64,000 nt of DNA. Source: Aquimarina spongiae. GTDB lineage: Bacteria; Bacteroidota; Bacteroidia; Flavobacteriales; Flavobacteriaceae. Positions 53,445 to 61,607 of this stretch are shown one piece after another (the stretch's first letter is position 1; each line of letters opens with the position of its first letter). The notes below the pieces were generated by a model that searched no databases, had not been told where the DNA came from, and saw only the letters and a list, made by a program, of their open reading frames with translations. Where the stretch lies: assembly GCF_900141785.1 (NCBI RefSeq), contig NZ_FQYP01000005.1:248001-312000 (forward strand), in the 5' to 3' direction. Made by a program: the position numbers and the translations under genes.

Positions 53445-53750
53445 ATGAAAAAACCAAGAAACGCACATTTGAAACGAGTCATTGTAGATTATAAAAAGCT
53501 AAACAATGACATATTAGACTTGTTAGTGACCAAATATCCTGATGGATATAATGATGAAGATATTATCACCTTTAGAAATGCTAAAAACGAAATAGTTGAA
53601 TGTGTAGAGGTGAAAACGGAAGATACGTTGTATTTGGTAAAGGTAAGTAAACGTCTTGTGACGGCTATGGAAGACCATGATGAAGATGATGAGAGCAATA
53701 ATCAAAAAGAGCAAGATATACCCGACGAATCTGAAATGGAAGAGGAATAA
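53445..53750 (+). CDS. Small protein with acidic tail, conserved in flavobacteria
   Basis: Protein of 101 residues starting two bases after the deoxyhypusine-synthase-like stop. The body VIVDYKKLNNDILDLLVTKYPDGYNDEDIITFRNAKNEIVECVEV forms a compact alpha/beta domain, followed by LYLVKVSKRLVTAM and a tail of about 30 residues with 16 Asp or Glu. Homologues are sometimes labelled DNA primase in databases, which nothing in this sequence supports. The function is unknown. Confidence 0.7.
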   Translation: MKKPRNAHLKRVIVDYKKLNNDILDLLVTKYPDGYNDEDIITFRNAKNEIVECVEVKTEDTLYLVKVSKRLVTAMEDHDEDDESNNQKEQDIPDESEMEEE

Positions 53751-53762
53751 AACAAAAGAGAT

Positions 53763-54179
53763 ATGAAAAACGCCGAATTTCATCTGGCTCTTCCTTGCGG
53801 AGACCTGGAAAAAACAAAAGATTTTTATACCAACACACTTGGAGCTAAATTAGGAAGGGATACCGATAATTGGGTTGATATCAACTTGCATGGAAATCAA
53901 ATCACTTTTACAAAAGCAGGAGAGTTTAATTTTGATTTCAAAAACTATCGACTGGGAGATCAGGTATTACCTTCTTTTCACTTCGGAGTCATTATTGATG
54001 TGGAGACATGGGGAAAATTATATTCACGTCTGTTCTCAATGGATTTGGAGGTGACCACCGAGGTAACTTTTTTTGAAAACAAAGTAGGAGAACATCTTTC
54101 CTTTTTTGTTAAGGACCCTAACGGATATATGGTGGAATTCAAGAGTTTCAAGGACCATAGAGAGATATTTACTACATAG
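53763..54179 (+). CDS. VOC family protein (glyoxalase/bleomycin-resistance fold)
   Basis: Protein of 138 residues with paired beta-alpha-beta-beta-beta modules: FHLALPCGDLEKTKDFYTNTLG opens the first, SFHFGVIIDVETWGKL the second, and FVKDPNGYMVEFKSF closes it. The metal ligands of the class (His near the start, Glu near the end) are at the right places. The activity is unknown. It lies 12 bases after the acidic-tail gene and 4 bases before the RMD1/YagE gene. Confidence 0.85.
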   Translation: MKNAEFHLALPCGDLEKTKDFYTNTLGAKLGRDTDNWVDINLHGNQITFTKAGEFNFDFKNYRLGDQVLPSFHFGVIIDVETWGKLYSRLFSMDLEVTTEVTFFENKVGEHLSFFVKDPNGYMVEFKSFKDHREIFTT

Positions 54180-54183
54180 GGAA

Positions 54184-54963
54184 ATGACAAATGAAGCGTA
54201 TGCGATACAAATTGCAGATGCAATTTCTATAAGAGAGTGTAGGAGAAATTTTGAAGCAGAACTATTATTTCATGATACAGATGAACTCTTTTATGAACAA
54301 TTTCAGGGACAGTTTATCTATGTTTTTAAATATGGTGTGATTTGTTTTTACAATATAAATAAAGAAAAAGCAAAACAAATCTGTAATGAAATATTATCGT
54401 ATGCCAAGAATAGCGATAAGGAGTATATTTCAGAAAGTATTAATATCGCCATTGGAGGAACAGCCAATACAGTGTCTTTTGGAACTGTTACTTTGAAGAA
54501 ATTCGATGAAGAACCTCTTAGACTTATTATGCTGAATGTTTCTCAATCGGTAGCATTAAATAATTATGCCAATATTTCAGAGCAGACATTAGAAGATACC
54601 AGATTACATACCACTTATCTTGAAGAAAATGGAAGACTAGATATTAATGGTAAAAAGCTCAAAAAGTATATCGGTCGAGTATTAAATATTAAAAATAAAA
54701 TCTCTGAAAATCTATATATTTTCGATTCCCCTGATGTGACCTGGGATGATGAAACTTTAAATAAGTTGGATCAGGACCTAAAGCGAGTATTCGATTTAAA
54801 AGATAGGTATCGAAGTATTTATGATCGATTAGAGATGATTAAAGAAAATCTAGAGCTCTTTAAGGACATTATGTTTCATAGAGAAAGTAGTAAGTTGGAG
54901 TGGATTATTATCATCCTAATTCTGGTAGAAGTGATTGACCTTTTTATTCAAAAATTAACATGA
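54184..54963 (+). CDS. RMD1/YagE (DUF155) family membrane protein
   Basis: Protein of 259 residues from the ATG at 54184. The soluble body carries the DUF155 pattern: YVFKYGVICFYNINKEKAK in the first half, LIMLNVSQSVALNNY, then a helical region, and at the C terminus SSKLEWIIIILILVEVIDLF, the single membrane helix with which DUF155 proteins end. Eukaryotic members are mitochondrial (RMD1, RMND1) and needed for mitochondrial translation; bacterial members are unstudied. It sits between the VOC and RimK-like genes in the long plus-strand run. Confidence 0.84.
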   Translation: MTNEAYAIQIADAISIRECRRNFEAELLFHDTDELFYEQFQGQFIYVFKYGVICFYNINKEKAKQICNEILSYAKNSDKEYISESINIAIGGTANTVSFGTVTLKKFDEEPLRLIMLNVSQSVALNNYANISEQTLEDTRLHTTYLEENGRLDINGKKLKKYIGRVLNIKNKISENLYIFDSPDVTWDDETLNKLDQDLKRVFDLKDRYRSIYDRLEMIKENLELFKDIMFHRESSKLEWIIIILILVEVIDLFIQKLT

Positions 54964-54978
54964 TAAGTAACTAGTTAA

Positions 54979-56367
54979 GTGACAGAAACAATATCAAATA
55001 ACGAACTAAAAGTAATCGGAAGCGAAGAGTGGTGCGTCTTCAATGAATTTGGCATTCCTGCAATCAAGGCAAGAACAGATTCTGGTGCTAAAACCTCATC
55101 TATTCAAGCTAATAATATCAAACTGATTCATAAAGGAACTGAAGAATGGGTGCGTTTTGAGGTAAACCCTATTCAGGATAACAGAAGTATTGTAATTAGA
55201 TGTGAAACCAAACTTCATGATAAAAGGGTGGTGAAAAGTTCTTCGGGAATTGCAGAAGAACGTTTTGTAATTAAAACACCACTAACTTTGGGAGAAAACA
55301 CTTTCAATATAGAACTTACACTAGCTAATCGTGATGCGATGGAATATCGTATGCTATTGGGACGAGAAGCATTGATAGGTCGATACATGGTAAATCCATC
55401 AATAAGTTTTGCCCAACAAGTTTTTACACATGAAGAAATTCAAATAAAGTATAAACCTTTCCTTAAAGAGAAATCTGGGTTAAAAATTGCATTACTAGCC
55501 AGTAACCCAAATTTATATAGTAACAAGCGTATACTGGAAGCAGGTATCGCCAGAGGGCATGAAATGGTATTTCTTAATGTAGAGCAGGCGTATATGAAGC
55601 TGGATGCTGCGGAACCCGAAATACGTTACCGAGGAGGGAATATCATTGACGAATTTGATGCCATTATTCCTAGAATAAAACCTTCGGTTACATTCTATGC
55701 TTGTTCACTAATTAGACAGTTTGATTCGATGGGCGCTTATTGTTTGAATTCTGCCGAAGCAATTACGCAATCCAGGGATAAGCTATTAGCGACCCAGCTT
55801 TTTGCGAAACATGATATTCATATCCCAATTACGGGATTTGCAAAATCTCCTTTAGACACCAAAGATCTGATCAAAATGGTAAATGGTGCCCCTTTGATCA
55901 TCAAGCTACTTGAAAGTACTCAAGGAAAAGGAGTGGTATTGGCAGAAACTAATAAAGCGGCAGAAAGTGTAATTAATGCTTTTAAAAGTGTGCAAACCAA
56001 CATTTTGGTACAGGAATTTATTAAAGAAGCGAATGGCCAGGATATCCGATGCTTTGTGGTTAACGGTAAAGTCGTGGCATCGATGCAGCGGCAAGCAGCC
56101 AAAGGAGAATTTAGAGCGAATATTCATCAAGGAGGTTCTGCGTCTAAAATTAAAATCACTGCAGAAGAGCGAAAACTGGCAATCAAAGCAGCCAAAATAT
56201 TGAATTTACCTGTTGCAGGTGTAGATATCATTAGGTCAAACAAAGGTCCACTTTTGCTAGAAGTAAACTCATCTCCAGGTCTTGAAGGTATTGAAAATGC
56301 TACTGGATTGGATATCGCCAACATTATGATTGAAGCTATTGAGAAAAAATTGAAGTTTAAGAGATAA
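54979..56367 (+). CDS. Fusion of RimB-like aspartic protease domain and RimK-like ATP-grasp ligase
   Basis: Protein of 462 residues starting with GTG 15 bases after the RMD1-like stop. Residues about 10-150 are an ATP-dependent-zinc-protease/RimB-type retropepsin domain with the active-site motif [15 protein letters not shown] and a later [18 protein letters not shown]. Residues about 165-460 are a RimK-like ATP-grasp ligase: [38 protein letters not shown], and the metal-binding [14 protein letters not shown]. RimK adds glutamates to a protein or cofactor C terminus and RimB trims them; here both could act on one target. Confidence 0.87.
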   Translation: MTETISNNELKVIGSEEWCVFNEFGIPAIKARTDSGAKTSSIQANNIKLIHKGTEEWVRFEVNPIQDNRSIVIRCETKLHDKRVVKSSSGIAEERFVIKTPLTLGENTFNIELTLANRDAMEYRMLLGREALIGRYMVNPSISFAQQVFTHEEIQIKYKPFLKEKSGLKIALLASNPNLYSNKRILEAGIARGHEMVFLNVEQAYMKLDAAEPEIRYRGGNIIDEFDAIIPRIKPSVTFYACSLIRQFDSMGAYCLNSAEAITQSRDKLLATQLFAKHDIHIPITGFAKSPLDTKDLIKMVNGAPLIIKLLESTQGKGVVLAETNKAAESVINAFKSVQTNILVQEFIKEANGQDIRCFVVNGKVVASMQRQAAKGEFRANIHQGGSASKIKITAEERKLAIKAAKILNLPVAGVDIIRSNKGPLLLEVNSSPGLEGIENATGLDIANIMIEAIEKKLKFKR

Positions 56368-56415
56368 AATGATAAAAACTATGTAGCAACGTATTACTCA
56401 ACTAATACTTAATTG

Positions 56416-56832
56416 ATGAAAATTAAAAAGCATAAACAGAAATCAAGACTGATAGTTTATCAAGGTGATGAACTACTAGTATTTCAAAAAATAAGTAATA
56501 AACTTAAATATGGATTAGTTGGTGGGTTTTTAAAAAAAGAAGAAACTCCAGAAGATGCGCTTATTAGAGAAGCTTTTGAAGAGACGGGGGTACAATTTTT
56601 AAAAGAAGATCTGGATTATTACAGCTCTTTTACTGTGGACTGGGGGAATAATCAAAAGTTATCCAAACACTATTTTGTTTGTAAGGATCCGAATAAACCA
56701 TTTTTCCTTAAAGAACCCGATAAGTTTCGGAAAATTGAATGGGTATACTGGAAAGACACCATGGAATATTTAGGTAAATCCGACCGGAAGGTGATCAAAT
56801 CTCTTTTCAAACCATGTAAGATTAATTATTAA
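56416..56832 (+). CDS. Nudix hydrolase
   Basis: Protein of 138 residues. The Nudix box is canonical, from Gly37 to Val59: G, five residues, Glu43, seven residues, then REAFEETGV. The short N-terminal strand and the GGFLKKEETPEDAL segment fit the MutT fold. It hydrolyses a nucleoside diphosphate linked to another group, but the substrate is unknown. It lies 48 bases after the RimB-RimK gene and five bases before the next. Confidence 0.88.
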   Translation: MKIKKHKQKSRLIVYQGDELLVFQKISNKLKYGLVGGFLKKEETPEDALIREAFEETGVQFLKEDLDYYSSFTVDWGNNQKLSKHYFVCKDPNKPFFLKEPDKFRKIEWVYWKDTMEYLGKSDRKVIKSLFKPCKINY

Positions 56833-56837
56833 AATCA

Positions 56838-57095
56838 GTGCATAAAGGTGTAACTATTAATGAAAATGTTGAATATGGAATATTTAAGAAGTATTATGAT
56901 GGATATTATCAATTCATAATGGATAATGGAGACACCATCGTTTTTGAATCGATATCTCGTTTAGCTGCCAGGAAATTTGACCTTAAATCGGATACGTTTA
57001 AAGGTAAGTATTTTGAGATTACGTACTCAGAGCATATTGAAGACGATGATGAAGACTTTGTGTTATTTAAAATTGAAAAATTAGAACTAGCTTAA
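56838..57095 (+). CDS. Small cytosolic protein, paralogue of the exported protein downstream
   Basis: Protein of 85 residues with a GTG start; the first internal ATG (residue 28) would cut the domain. It has no signal peptide. A stretch near its end (KFDLKSDTFKGKYFEITYSE, followed by an acidic loop and FKIEKLEL) aligns with KFNLSNSKYVGKVFNVTYIS and the IDLEL end of the protein at 57274. Both read as a small beta barrel with an acidic loop, perhaps a calcium- or protein-binding module. The function is unknown. Confidence 0.65.
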   Translation: MHKGVTINENVEYGIFKKYYDGYYQFIMDNGDTIVFESISRLAARKFDLKSDTFKGKYFEITYSEHIEDDDEDFVLFKIEKLELA

Positions 57096-57210
57096 ATTCA
57101 AAAAATATAAATAGTATATGTGACTCTCTAAACAAAAATGTGTCATAACTAAAGAAAAAAACAATCAACCCATCACGTGTAAGTATCTAAGAGATGATTT
57201 ACTAAAAGCG

Positions 57211-57243
57211 CCAGACTTGAAGTGATAACAATCTGGTTTTTTT
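57211..57243 (+). terminator. Short terminator-like hairpin
   Basis: CCAGA (57211-57215) pairs with TCTGG (57232-57236), followed by seven T residues. The stem is short and the loop long (16 bases), so this is only a possible end of the long plus-strand operon. Confidence 0.4.
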
Positions 57244-57273
57244 AAACAAGGTAAAACGTAAATCTTACATATC

Positions 57274-57627
57274 ATGAAAAATTCAAAAAACGTACTGTTC
57301 GTCCTAATAGCACTATTTTATTGCACGCTAACCGTAAAAGCACAAGGATTAGATGAGGAAACCGAAACCATCACTGGAGTATTCGAAGGTTTTGACGGAG
57401 AACACTTTAATTTTAACTATACTACAGAAGATGATGAAGAGGATGTGATGTTATTTGCCAAAGCTAACCCAGAAGTACTGGAAAAATTTAATTTAAGTAA
57501 TTCAAAGTACGTAGGCAAAGTTTTTAATGTTACCTATATTTCAGAAATCGAAACAGAATTGGATGATGATGGGGATGAACAAGAGTATACTGTTCGAACT
57601 ATAATTGATTTAGAGTTGTCCAACTGA
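57274..57627 (+). CDS. Small exported protein, paralogue of the cytosolic one upstream
   Basis: Protein of 117 residues with a signal peptide (1-24, ending VKAQ). The mature part is short and acidic, with EDDEED and ELDDDGDEQE loops between predicted strands. Its C-terminal half is similar to the protein encoded at 56838, so the two probably derive from one gene, with one copy sent to the periplasm. No family is recognised. It has its own upstream gap of 178 bases and a terminator after it. Confidence 0.7.
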   Translation: MKNSKNVLFVLIALFYCTLTVKAQGLDEETETITGVFEGFDGEHFNFNYTTEDDEEDVMLFAKANPEVLEKFNLSNSKYVGKVFNVTYISEIETELDDDGDEQEYTVRTIIDLELSN

Positions 57628-57652
57628 TTATTAGTAATCCCTAATTCATAGC

Positions 57653-57690
57653 AAAAGTACCAGTAGCAAGAGAGTAACTGGTACTTTTTT
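57653..57690 (+). terminator. Rho-independent terminator of the 50-57.6 kb run
   Basis: AAAAGTACCAGT (57653-57664) pairs perfectly with ACTGGTACTTTT (57677-57688), a 12-bp stem with a 12-base loop and extra T residues. It separates the plus-strand run from the converging glycosyltransferase operon and could work in both directions. Confidence 0.9.
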
Positions 57691-57792
57691 GTTGGTTTAA
57701 GTAAAAAATGAAAATCTATTTGCCCCGAGATTTTACTTCCCAACATGAAAATTTGAAAAAATATTATTCAATAAACAATTGTTGTAGAATGA

Positions 57793-58638
57793 TTACTTAA
57801 CTTCTGTTTTATAGTTTTTTAACCGGAAAAACTGATCATCGTATAACCTGTCCAGAGGAATAGCAATATGTTTGTCTTGGTACTTTTGTAATTCTTGAAT
57901 AGCATTAAAACCTGCAGCTGTATAAATAATAGTAGCCTCTTCGTAATAGGGCAAAGCCGGAAATACATTTTTTGAAAAGTAAAATTGAGGGTGTGAGAAA
58001 TCAACATCTACTTGGGTCAATACTAGTATTTTGAGTGTAGTCCAATTTCGCTCTCTAAGATTATTTGAAACAAATTCACACAGCCGAAGTACGTTTTTTT
58101 TTCCTCCGGAGTGCACCAAGAGGCCATAAGGAGTAGAGCAAGAAAAAGGGTTTTTAGTCCCTTTTGTTTCTTGGAGTAGCGATAGCTTCTTTACGTTTTT
58201 TGAATTTTTTTTAATCCAGTTTTGGTGTGTTGTGTAAAGGGGTTCTAGTAGCAAAGTTTCTTCAAAACAAAAGTATTTGGGTGTTGGTACCTGAGCTAAA
58301 TAATTTTCCCATTTTAGTATTCTGGACACATAGTAAAATTTTATATGACTATGGTTTTCATAAATAGAAAGCAATTCACCTTTTAATCCAAACGGAAAAG
58401 CATCAATATAAAACCGTTTTATGGAATGTTTTTTTAGTACTTCATCAATGACAGTTGTCCACTGATTTTTTGAATCTTTCCAGTTCAGTTTAACAAATTT
58501 GTAGTTTTTGAAATGATGACAAAATTGGGATGGGGTGATAATCAGTACCTCATGATAAGTGAATTGTAAGGTTTGTATCAATTTTTCTGTTCGGGTAAGA
58601 TGACCCAGTCCTCCACCTTGTACATAAAATAAATACAT
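57793..58638 (-). CDS. GT-B glycosyltransferase-like protein (MurG-type N terminus)
   Basis: Protein of 281 residues. The first residues YLFYVQGGGLGHLTRTEKLI carry the glycine-rich loop of MurG-like UDP-sugar glycosyltransferases. Near the end, YTAAGFNAIQELQKYQDKHIAIPLDR matches the acceptor-side donor-binding part (AGFNAI..E, then IPLDR.YDDQ). It is about 80 residues shorter than MurG and likely uses a UDP- or TDP-sugar. It overlaps the lipoprotein gene ahead of it by one base (TAATG) and is the last gene of the six-gene operon. Confidence 0.7.
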   Translation of the reverse strand: MYLFYVQGGGLGHLTRTEKLIQTLQFTYHEVLIITPSQFCHHFKNYKFVKLNWKDSKNQWTTVIDEVLKKHSIKRFYIDAFPFGLKGELLSIYENHSHIKFYYVSRILKWENYLAQVPTPKYFCFEETLLLEPLYTTHQNWIKKNSKNVKKLSLLQETKGTKNPFSCSTPYGLLVHSGGKKNVLRLCEFVSNNLRERNWTTLKILVLTQVDVDFSHPQFYFSKNVFPALPYYEEATIIYTAAGFNAIQELQKYQDKHIAIPLDRLYDDQFFRLKNYKTEVK

Positions 58639-59162
58639 TAATACCCTTTTCTATTCAATTCTTCTTTAATAATGTTTCTTTGGATTTCAGGAATTTGAGA
58701 GATCATATCGACCAAAATGGAAGGTTGATAGGATTCCTTGTTAAGTTTTTTTTCTGTTTCACCTTTTATGTGGAGTAGCTTTTGTGCTGCGTCAAATTGA
58801 ATTCTGGCGATTTCCGTTTCCTCTTTTACAAGTTTGGCTTCGTATTGATTAATTAGTTTTATTTCGTAGGGGTTCAAGTTTTCTTCATTATCGCTGATCT
58901 TAATTTTTGTGTCATACAGTTTTATCTTCCATAATAGATCAGAAGAGGGAGTTCTTAGTTTAAATCCTTCGGGTTTGTATTTTACTTCATAAATGACGTC
59001 ATCATTTTCATTATAATACTTTCGCTTATCAGATTTTGTCATTTTGGAGTGATAAGCAACTGATATAGAAGTTTCATTATCCGGACTTGCCTGAGACGTT
59101 TGTACAGTATTGTTACATCCTAATAGCATTAAGGATAGGATTAAAATTGAAAATATTCTCAT
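58638..59162 (-). CDS. Lipoprotein of unknown function in the glycosyltransferase operon
   Basis: Protein of 174 residues with a lipoprotein signal (Cys16 in LSLMLLGC). The mature part is rich in Lys, Glu and short beta-like segments (VIYEVKYKPEGFKLRT, DLLWKIKLYDTKIKI), with a helical end (VDMISQIPEIQRNIIKEEL). I know no family for it. It sits 17 bases after the GT4 gene and overlaps the next gene by one base, so it must be made along with the glycosyltransferases. Confidence 0.72.
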   Translation of the reverse strand: MRIFSILILSLMLLGCNNTVQTSQASPDNETSISVAYHSKMTKSDKRKYYNENDDVIYEVKYKPEGFKLRTPSSDLLWKIKLYDTKIKISDNEENLNPYEIKLINQYEAKLVKEETEIARIQFDAAQKLLHIKGETEKKLNKESYQPSILVDMISQIPEIQRNIIKEELNRKGY

Positions 59163-59179
59163 GGTTGTTTTTTTATAGA

Positions 59180-60289
59180 TTATATGAATTTAGAAAAAAT
59201 GCTTAGATAATTTTCGATTTCTTTTTGAGGGGTATATTGTTTTTCTATTAAACGAAATAGTGTTTCTGTTTTTTGTTCTAAGTCACTAGCTGAAGCTTTT
59301 ACAAAGTTTTCTAACTGATTTAGAAGTTGATCTGTTGATAGCACATCAAAAAGATAGGCATTTTCTGCAGTCAATACATCTTGCAGTCCACCGGCTCTAG
59401 AAGCTAAAATAGGTACTTTTAACGCTCCGGCTTCAAATAGTACATTTGGCATACCATCATAAAGAGATGGAATGATAACCGCATCACAAACGAGATAATT
59501 GGCAATCAGAGATGTTCTTGAATCAGGTGTCGTTACCGAGTAAGATATTTCATTAGTTTTGATCAACCACTCTAATTCTGGATCTATATCACCTATGATT
59601 CTAAAGTGTAATTTTTCTTTTAGATAGGTGTGTTTTATCGTTTCAACTAGAAAAGAAATGCCTTTTTTCGGTTTCAGATAACCAATCAATCCTATGATAT
59701 GCTTGTCTTTTTGATCAATATCCTGTTTGATCTTGGTAGCTAGCTGTTTGTCAAGATCAGAGGTAGCCCATTCTGAAAGGTCAATCGAGTTATGCGTAAA
59801 AAATACATGATCATTTAGTCCTAATTTTTTTACTCTACTTGCTTTTTCTTGGGTAACGCATGCTATCGCATTAGAATGTTGCACTGCATACAATACATCT
59901 TGCCTTTTTTGTGAGAAAACAGCATGGTCAAAATCATTTCCTCTAAAACAAGAGAGTAAAGGTTTTTCTAACCATTGAGAAAATAAAGGTATTCCTTTTA
60001 AACATAGGTTGCTTCCATAGCTTACCAAGCAGGATGAATTCTTAACCAATTCATCTTTTTCTACAAAACTCCATGCCACGTTTAAGGTAAATAAAAAATC
60101 CTCATAAACGGGTAATGCTGTATAACTACCTCCTACTTGTTCTTCTCTCTCGAAGGCTTTTGCTTTATTTGTAAAATGAAATACATGAACGTGGTAATGT
60201 TTTCGTAAATTTCTCACGATACGATCACAACTTCTTGCCATACCTCCTTTGTTTGGAGGATAATTTTCTGTGAACCAAATAACTTCCAT
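59180..60289 (-). CDS. Glycosyltransferase family 4 protein (second of three)
   Basis: Protein of 369 residues with the GT-B layout of GT4 enzymes. The N terminus is VIWFTENYPPNKGGMARSCDRI; the C-terminal donor-binding region has IGLIGYLKPKKGISFLVETI, then VIIPSLYDGMPNVLFEAGAL, the E-x7-E type motif, and VPILASRAGGLQDVL. It transfers a sugar from a nucleotide donor to an unknown acceptor in the cytosol. Its start overlaps the stop of the Cys/Gly-rich gene by one base (TAATG). Confidence 0.87.
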   Translation of the reverse strand: MEVIWFTENYPPNKGGMARSCDRIVRNLRKHYHVHVFHFTNKAKAFEREEQVGGSYTALPVYEDFLFTLNVAWSFVEKDELVKNSSCLVSYGSNLCLKGIPLFSQWLEKPLLSCFRGNDFDHAVFSQKRQDVLYAVQHSNAIACVTQEKASRVKKLGLNDHVFFTHNSIDLSEWATSDLDKQLATKIKQDIDQKDKHIIGLIGYLKPKKGISFLVETIKHTYLKEKLHFRIIGDIDPELEWLIKTNEISYSVTTPDSRTSLIANYLVCDAVIIPSLYDGMPNVLFEAGALKVPILASRAGGLQDVLTAENAYLFDVLSTDQLLNQLENFVKASASDLEQKTETLFRLIEKQYTPQKEIENYLSIFSKFI

Positions 60290-60687
60290 TAGCTATAGAA
60301 GAATGTTTCGTCATTACCCAGATAATCATCTTGGTTGCTGTCTGGCCTAGCAAAACTATCCATATCAGAAGAACTCCATTCTCCGCCGGCACCAGCTCCT
60401 CCAAATCCTCCTCCTCCAAAACCTCCCTCAAAACCATCGTCATTACTTTCAGAGTTGATTGGGGTACTTGTGGTAATTATGACATCATCATCATGAAGAT
60501 CATTATCAGAGCTTTTAGGGTTTGAAAACAGATACACCTCCCAAAAGCAATCTTCACAATACCCTTTTTTTTCTAATATGCGATAATGAGAATTACATAC
60601 CTGTTTTTGACATCTTGAGCACTCATTTTCCGCTTTTTGACGGCAAGAAATGTTTAAAAACACACCTGATTTTTGTTGGCAATTCAT
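60289..60687 (-). CDS. Cys-rich zinc-finger-like protein with Gly-rich segment
   Basis: Protein of 132 residues. The N-terminal 50 residues have Cys3, Cys15, Cys23, Cys26, Cys31, His34, Cys44 and Cys47, arranged like a B-box or treble-clef zinc site (CSRCQKQVCNSHY, then YCEDCF). An acidic linker leads to a Gly/Phe-rich run at about residues 85-102 (GFEGGFGGGGFGGAGAGG) ending in a Trp, then a polar tail. Such Gly-rich ends occur in some TPM-domain and other membrane-linked proteins. There is no signal peptide. The function is unknown; the gene is coupled to its neighbours on both sides. Confidence 0.72.
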   Translation of the reverse strand: MNCQQKSGVFLNISCRQKAENECSRCQKQVCNSHYRILEKKGYCEDCFWEVYLFSNPKSSDNDLHDDDVIITTSTPINSESNDDGFEGGFGGGGFGGAGAGGEWSSSDMDSFARPDSNQDDYLGNDETFFYS

Positions 60688-60698
60688 AGAAGATTGTA

Positions 60699-61607
60699 TT
60701 AATTTAAGGGTGGAGGGCTAGCTAGAGGTTGAACTATATTTTTTTGATATAAATGTGTCATGATCTGGGTAAAAACAGATTCGTTTGATTTACTTTCGGT
60801 ACTTACTTTATCCGTTAGATGTAATAGTTTAACCTTGTCTCGTACTTTAATCACAAAATGATTTTGCTCTTCCTTGACCATGATGTTATATGTATGTTCA
60901 TCTGTAGAGACGTTATTTTGCGAAATCACCCGATATTTGTTTTTATCGAGTTTTAAACTTAAGGAGTAAAACATCTTATGTTTGTACTTTGATTTTGTTT
61001 TAATTTTTCCACTACTTCTTCTTTTGGTAGTGCTAACTTTTAGCGAAATCTGATACAATGAAACACTACAAATAGATCCATCTTTAAGTCTAAGGTTGGC
61101 TTTGTAACGTTCCATTCCATATGGTTTATAGGTAACTCCCTTTCTTTTGGATAAATTCAACTCTGCTGGAGGTATAGAAAATTTAGCATTTTCTATTCTA
61201 TTTAAATTCAGAGTTACCTTCATTAGATTTCTATAGATATCACCTTTTATCGCAATAATGAATTTGATGAGTTCGTGGATAGCATCTTTGTGAACAAAAT
61301 CATGTTTATCGAAAATAGCCAGTGCAGCATAGAGAAAGAAAGAAAAAAAAGCAGCGACTGCAATTGGAGCAATACTCAAGTCATTTATCGATTCTGTGCT
61401 CAAGAAAGAAATGAAAAAAACAAGTATCGGAATCAAAAAGACCAAGTGCTTTGGTTGTAGTTTTATTATAAAAGATGATGGACGAAAAATATGATTTTTA
61501 CTAAAAATCAACCAATATTCACTGGTCCTGGAAGCAGTTATTTGCTTCGTGCTTTTAAACGTTTTTTTATCTTTTTTTAATAATTGGTTAAATACAACTG
61601 ATTCCAT
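60699..61607 (-). CDS. Membrane protein of unknown function with two helices
   Basis: Protein of 302 residues. A basic, cytosolic N-terminal part (about 50 residues) is followed by two hydrophobic segments (about 53-70 and 78-98), and the C-terminal 200 residues are soluble and beta-rich (YKANLRLKDGSICSVSLYQISLKV, KMFYSLSLKLDKNKYRVISQ). I recognise no family. Its start lies 20 bases inside the GT4 gene ahead of it, and the Cys/Gly-rich gene follows after 11 bases, so it is firmly part of this operon. Confidence 0.7.
   Translation of the reverse strand: MESVVFNQLLKKDKKTFKSTKQITASRTSEYWLIFSKNHIFRPSSFIIKLQPKHLVFLIPILVFFISFLSTESINDLSIAPIAVAAFFSFFLYAALAIFDKHDFVHKDAIHELIKFIIAIKGDIYRNLMKVTLNLNRIENAKFSIPPAELNLSKRKGVTYKPYGMERYKANLRLKDGSICSVSLYQISLKVSTTKRRSSGKIKTKSKYKHKMFYSLSLKLDKNKYRVISQNNVSTDEHTYNIMVKEEQNHFVIKVRDKVKLLHLTDKVSTESKSNESVFTQIMTHLYQKNIVQPLASPPPLN

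Noticed and set aside
53445-53750. DNA primase
   Set aside because: The label is sometimes attached to homologues, but the 101-residue protein lacks a zinc finger, a TOPRIM motif and any polymerase domain.
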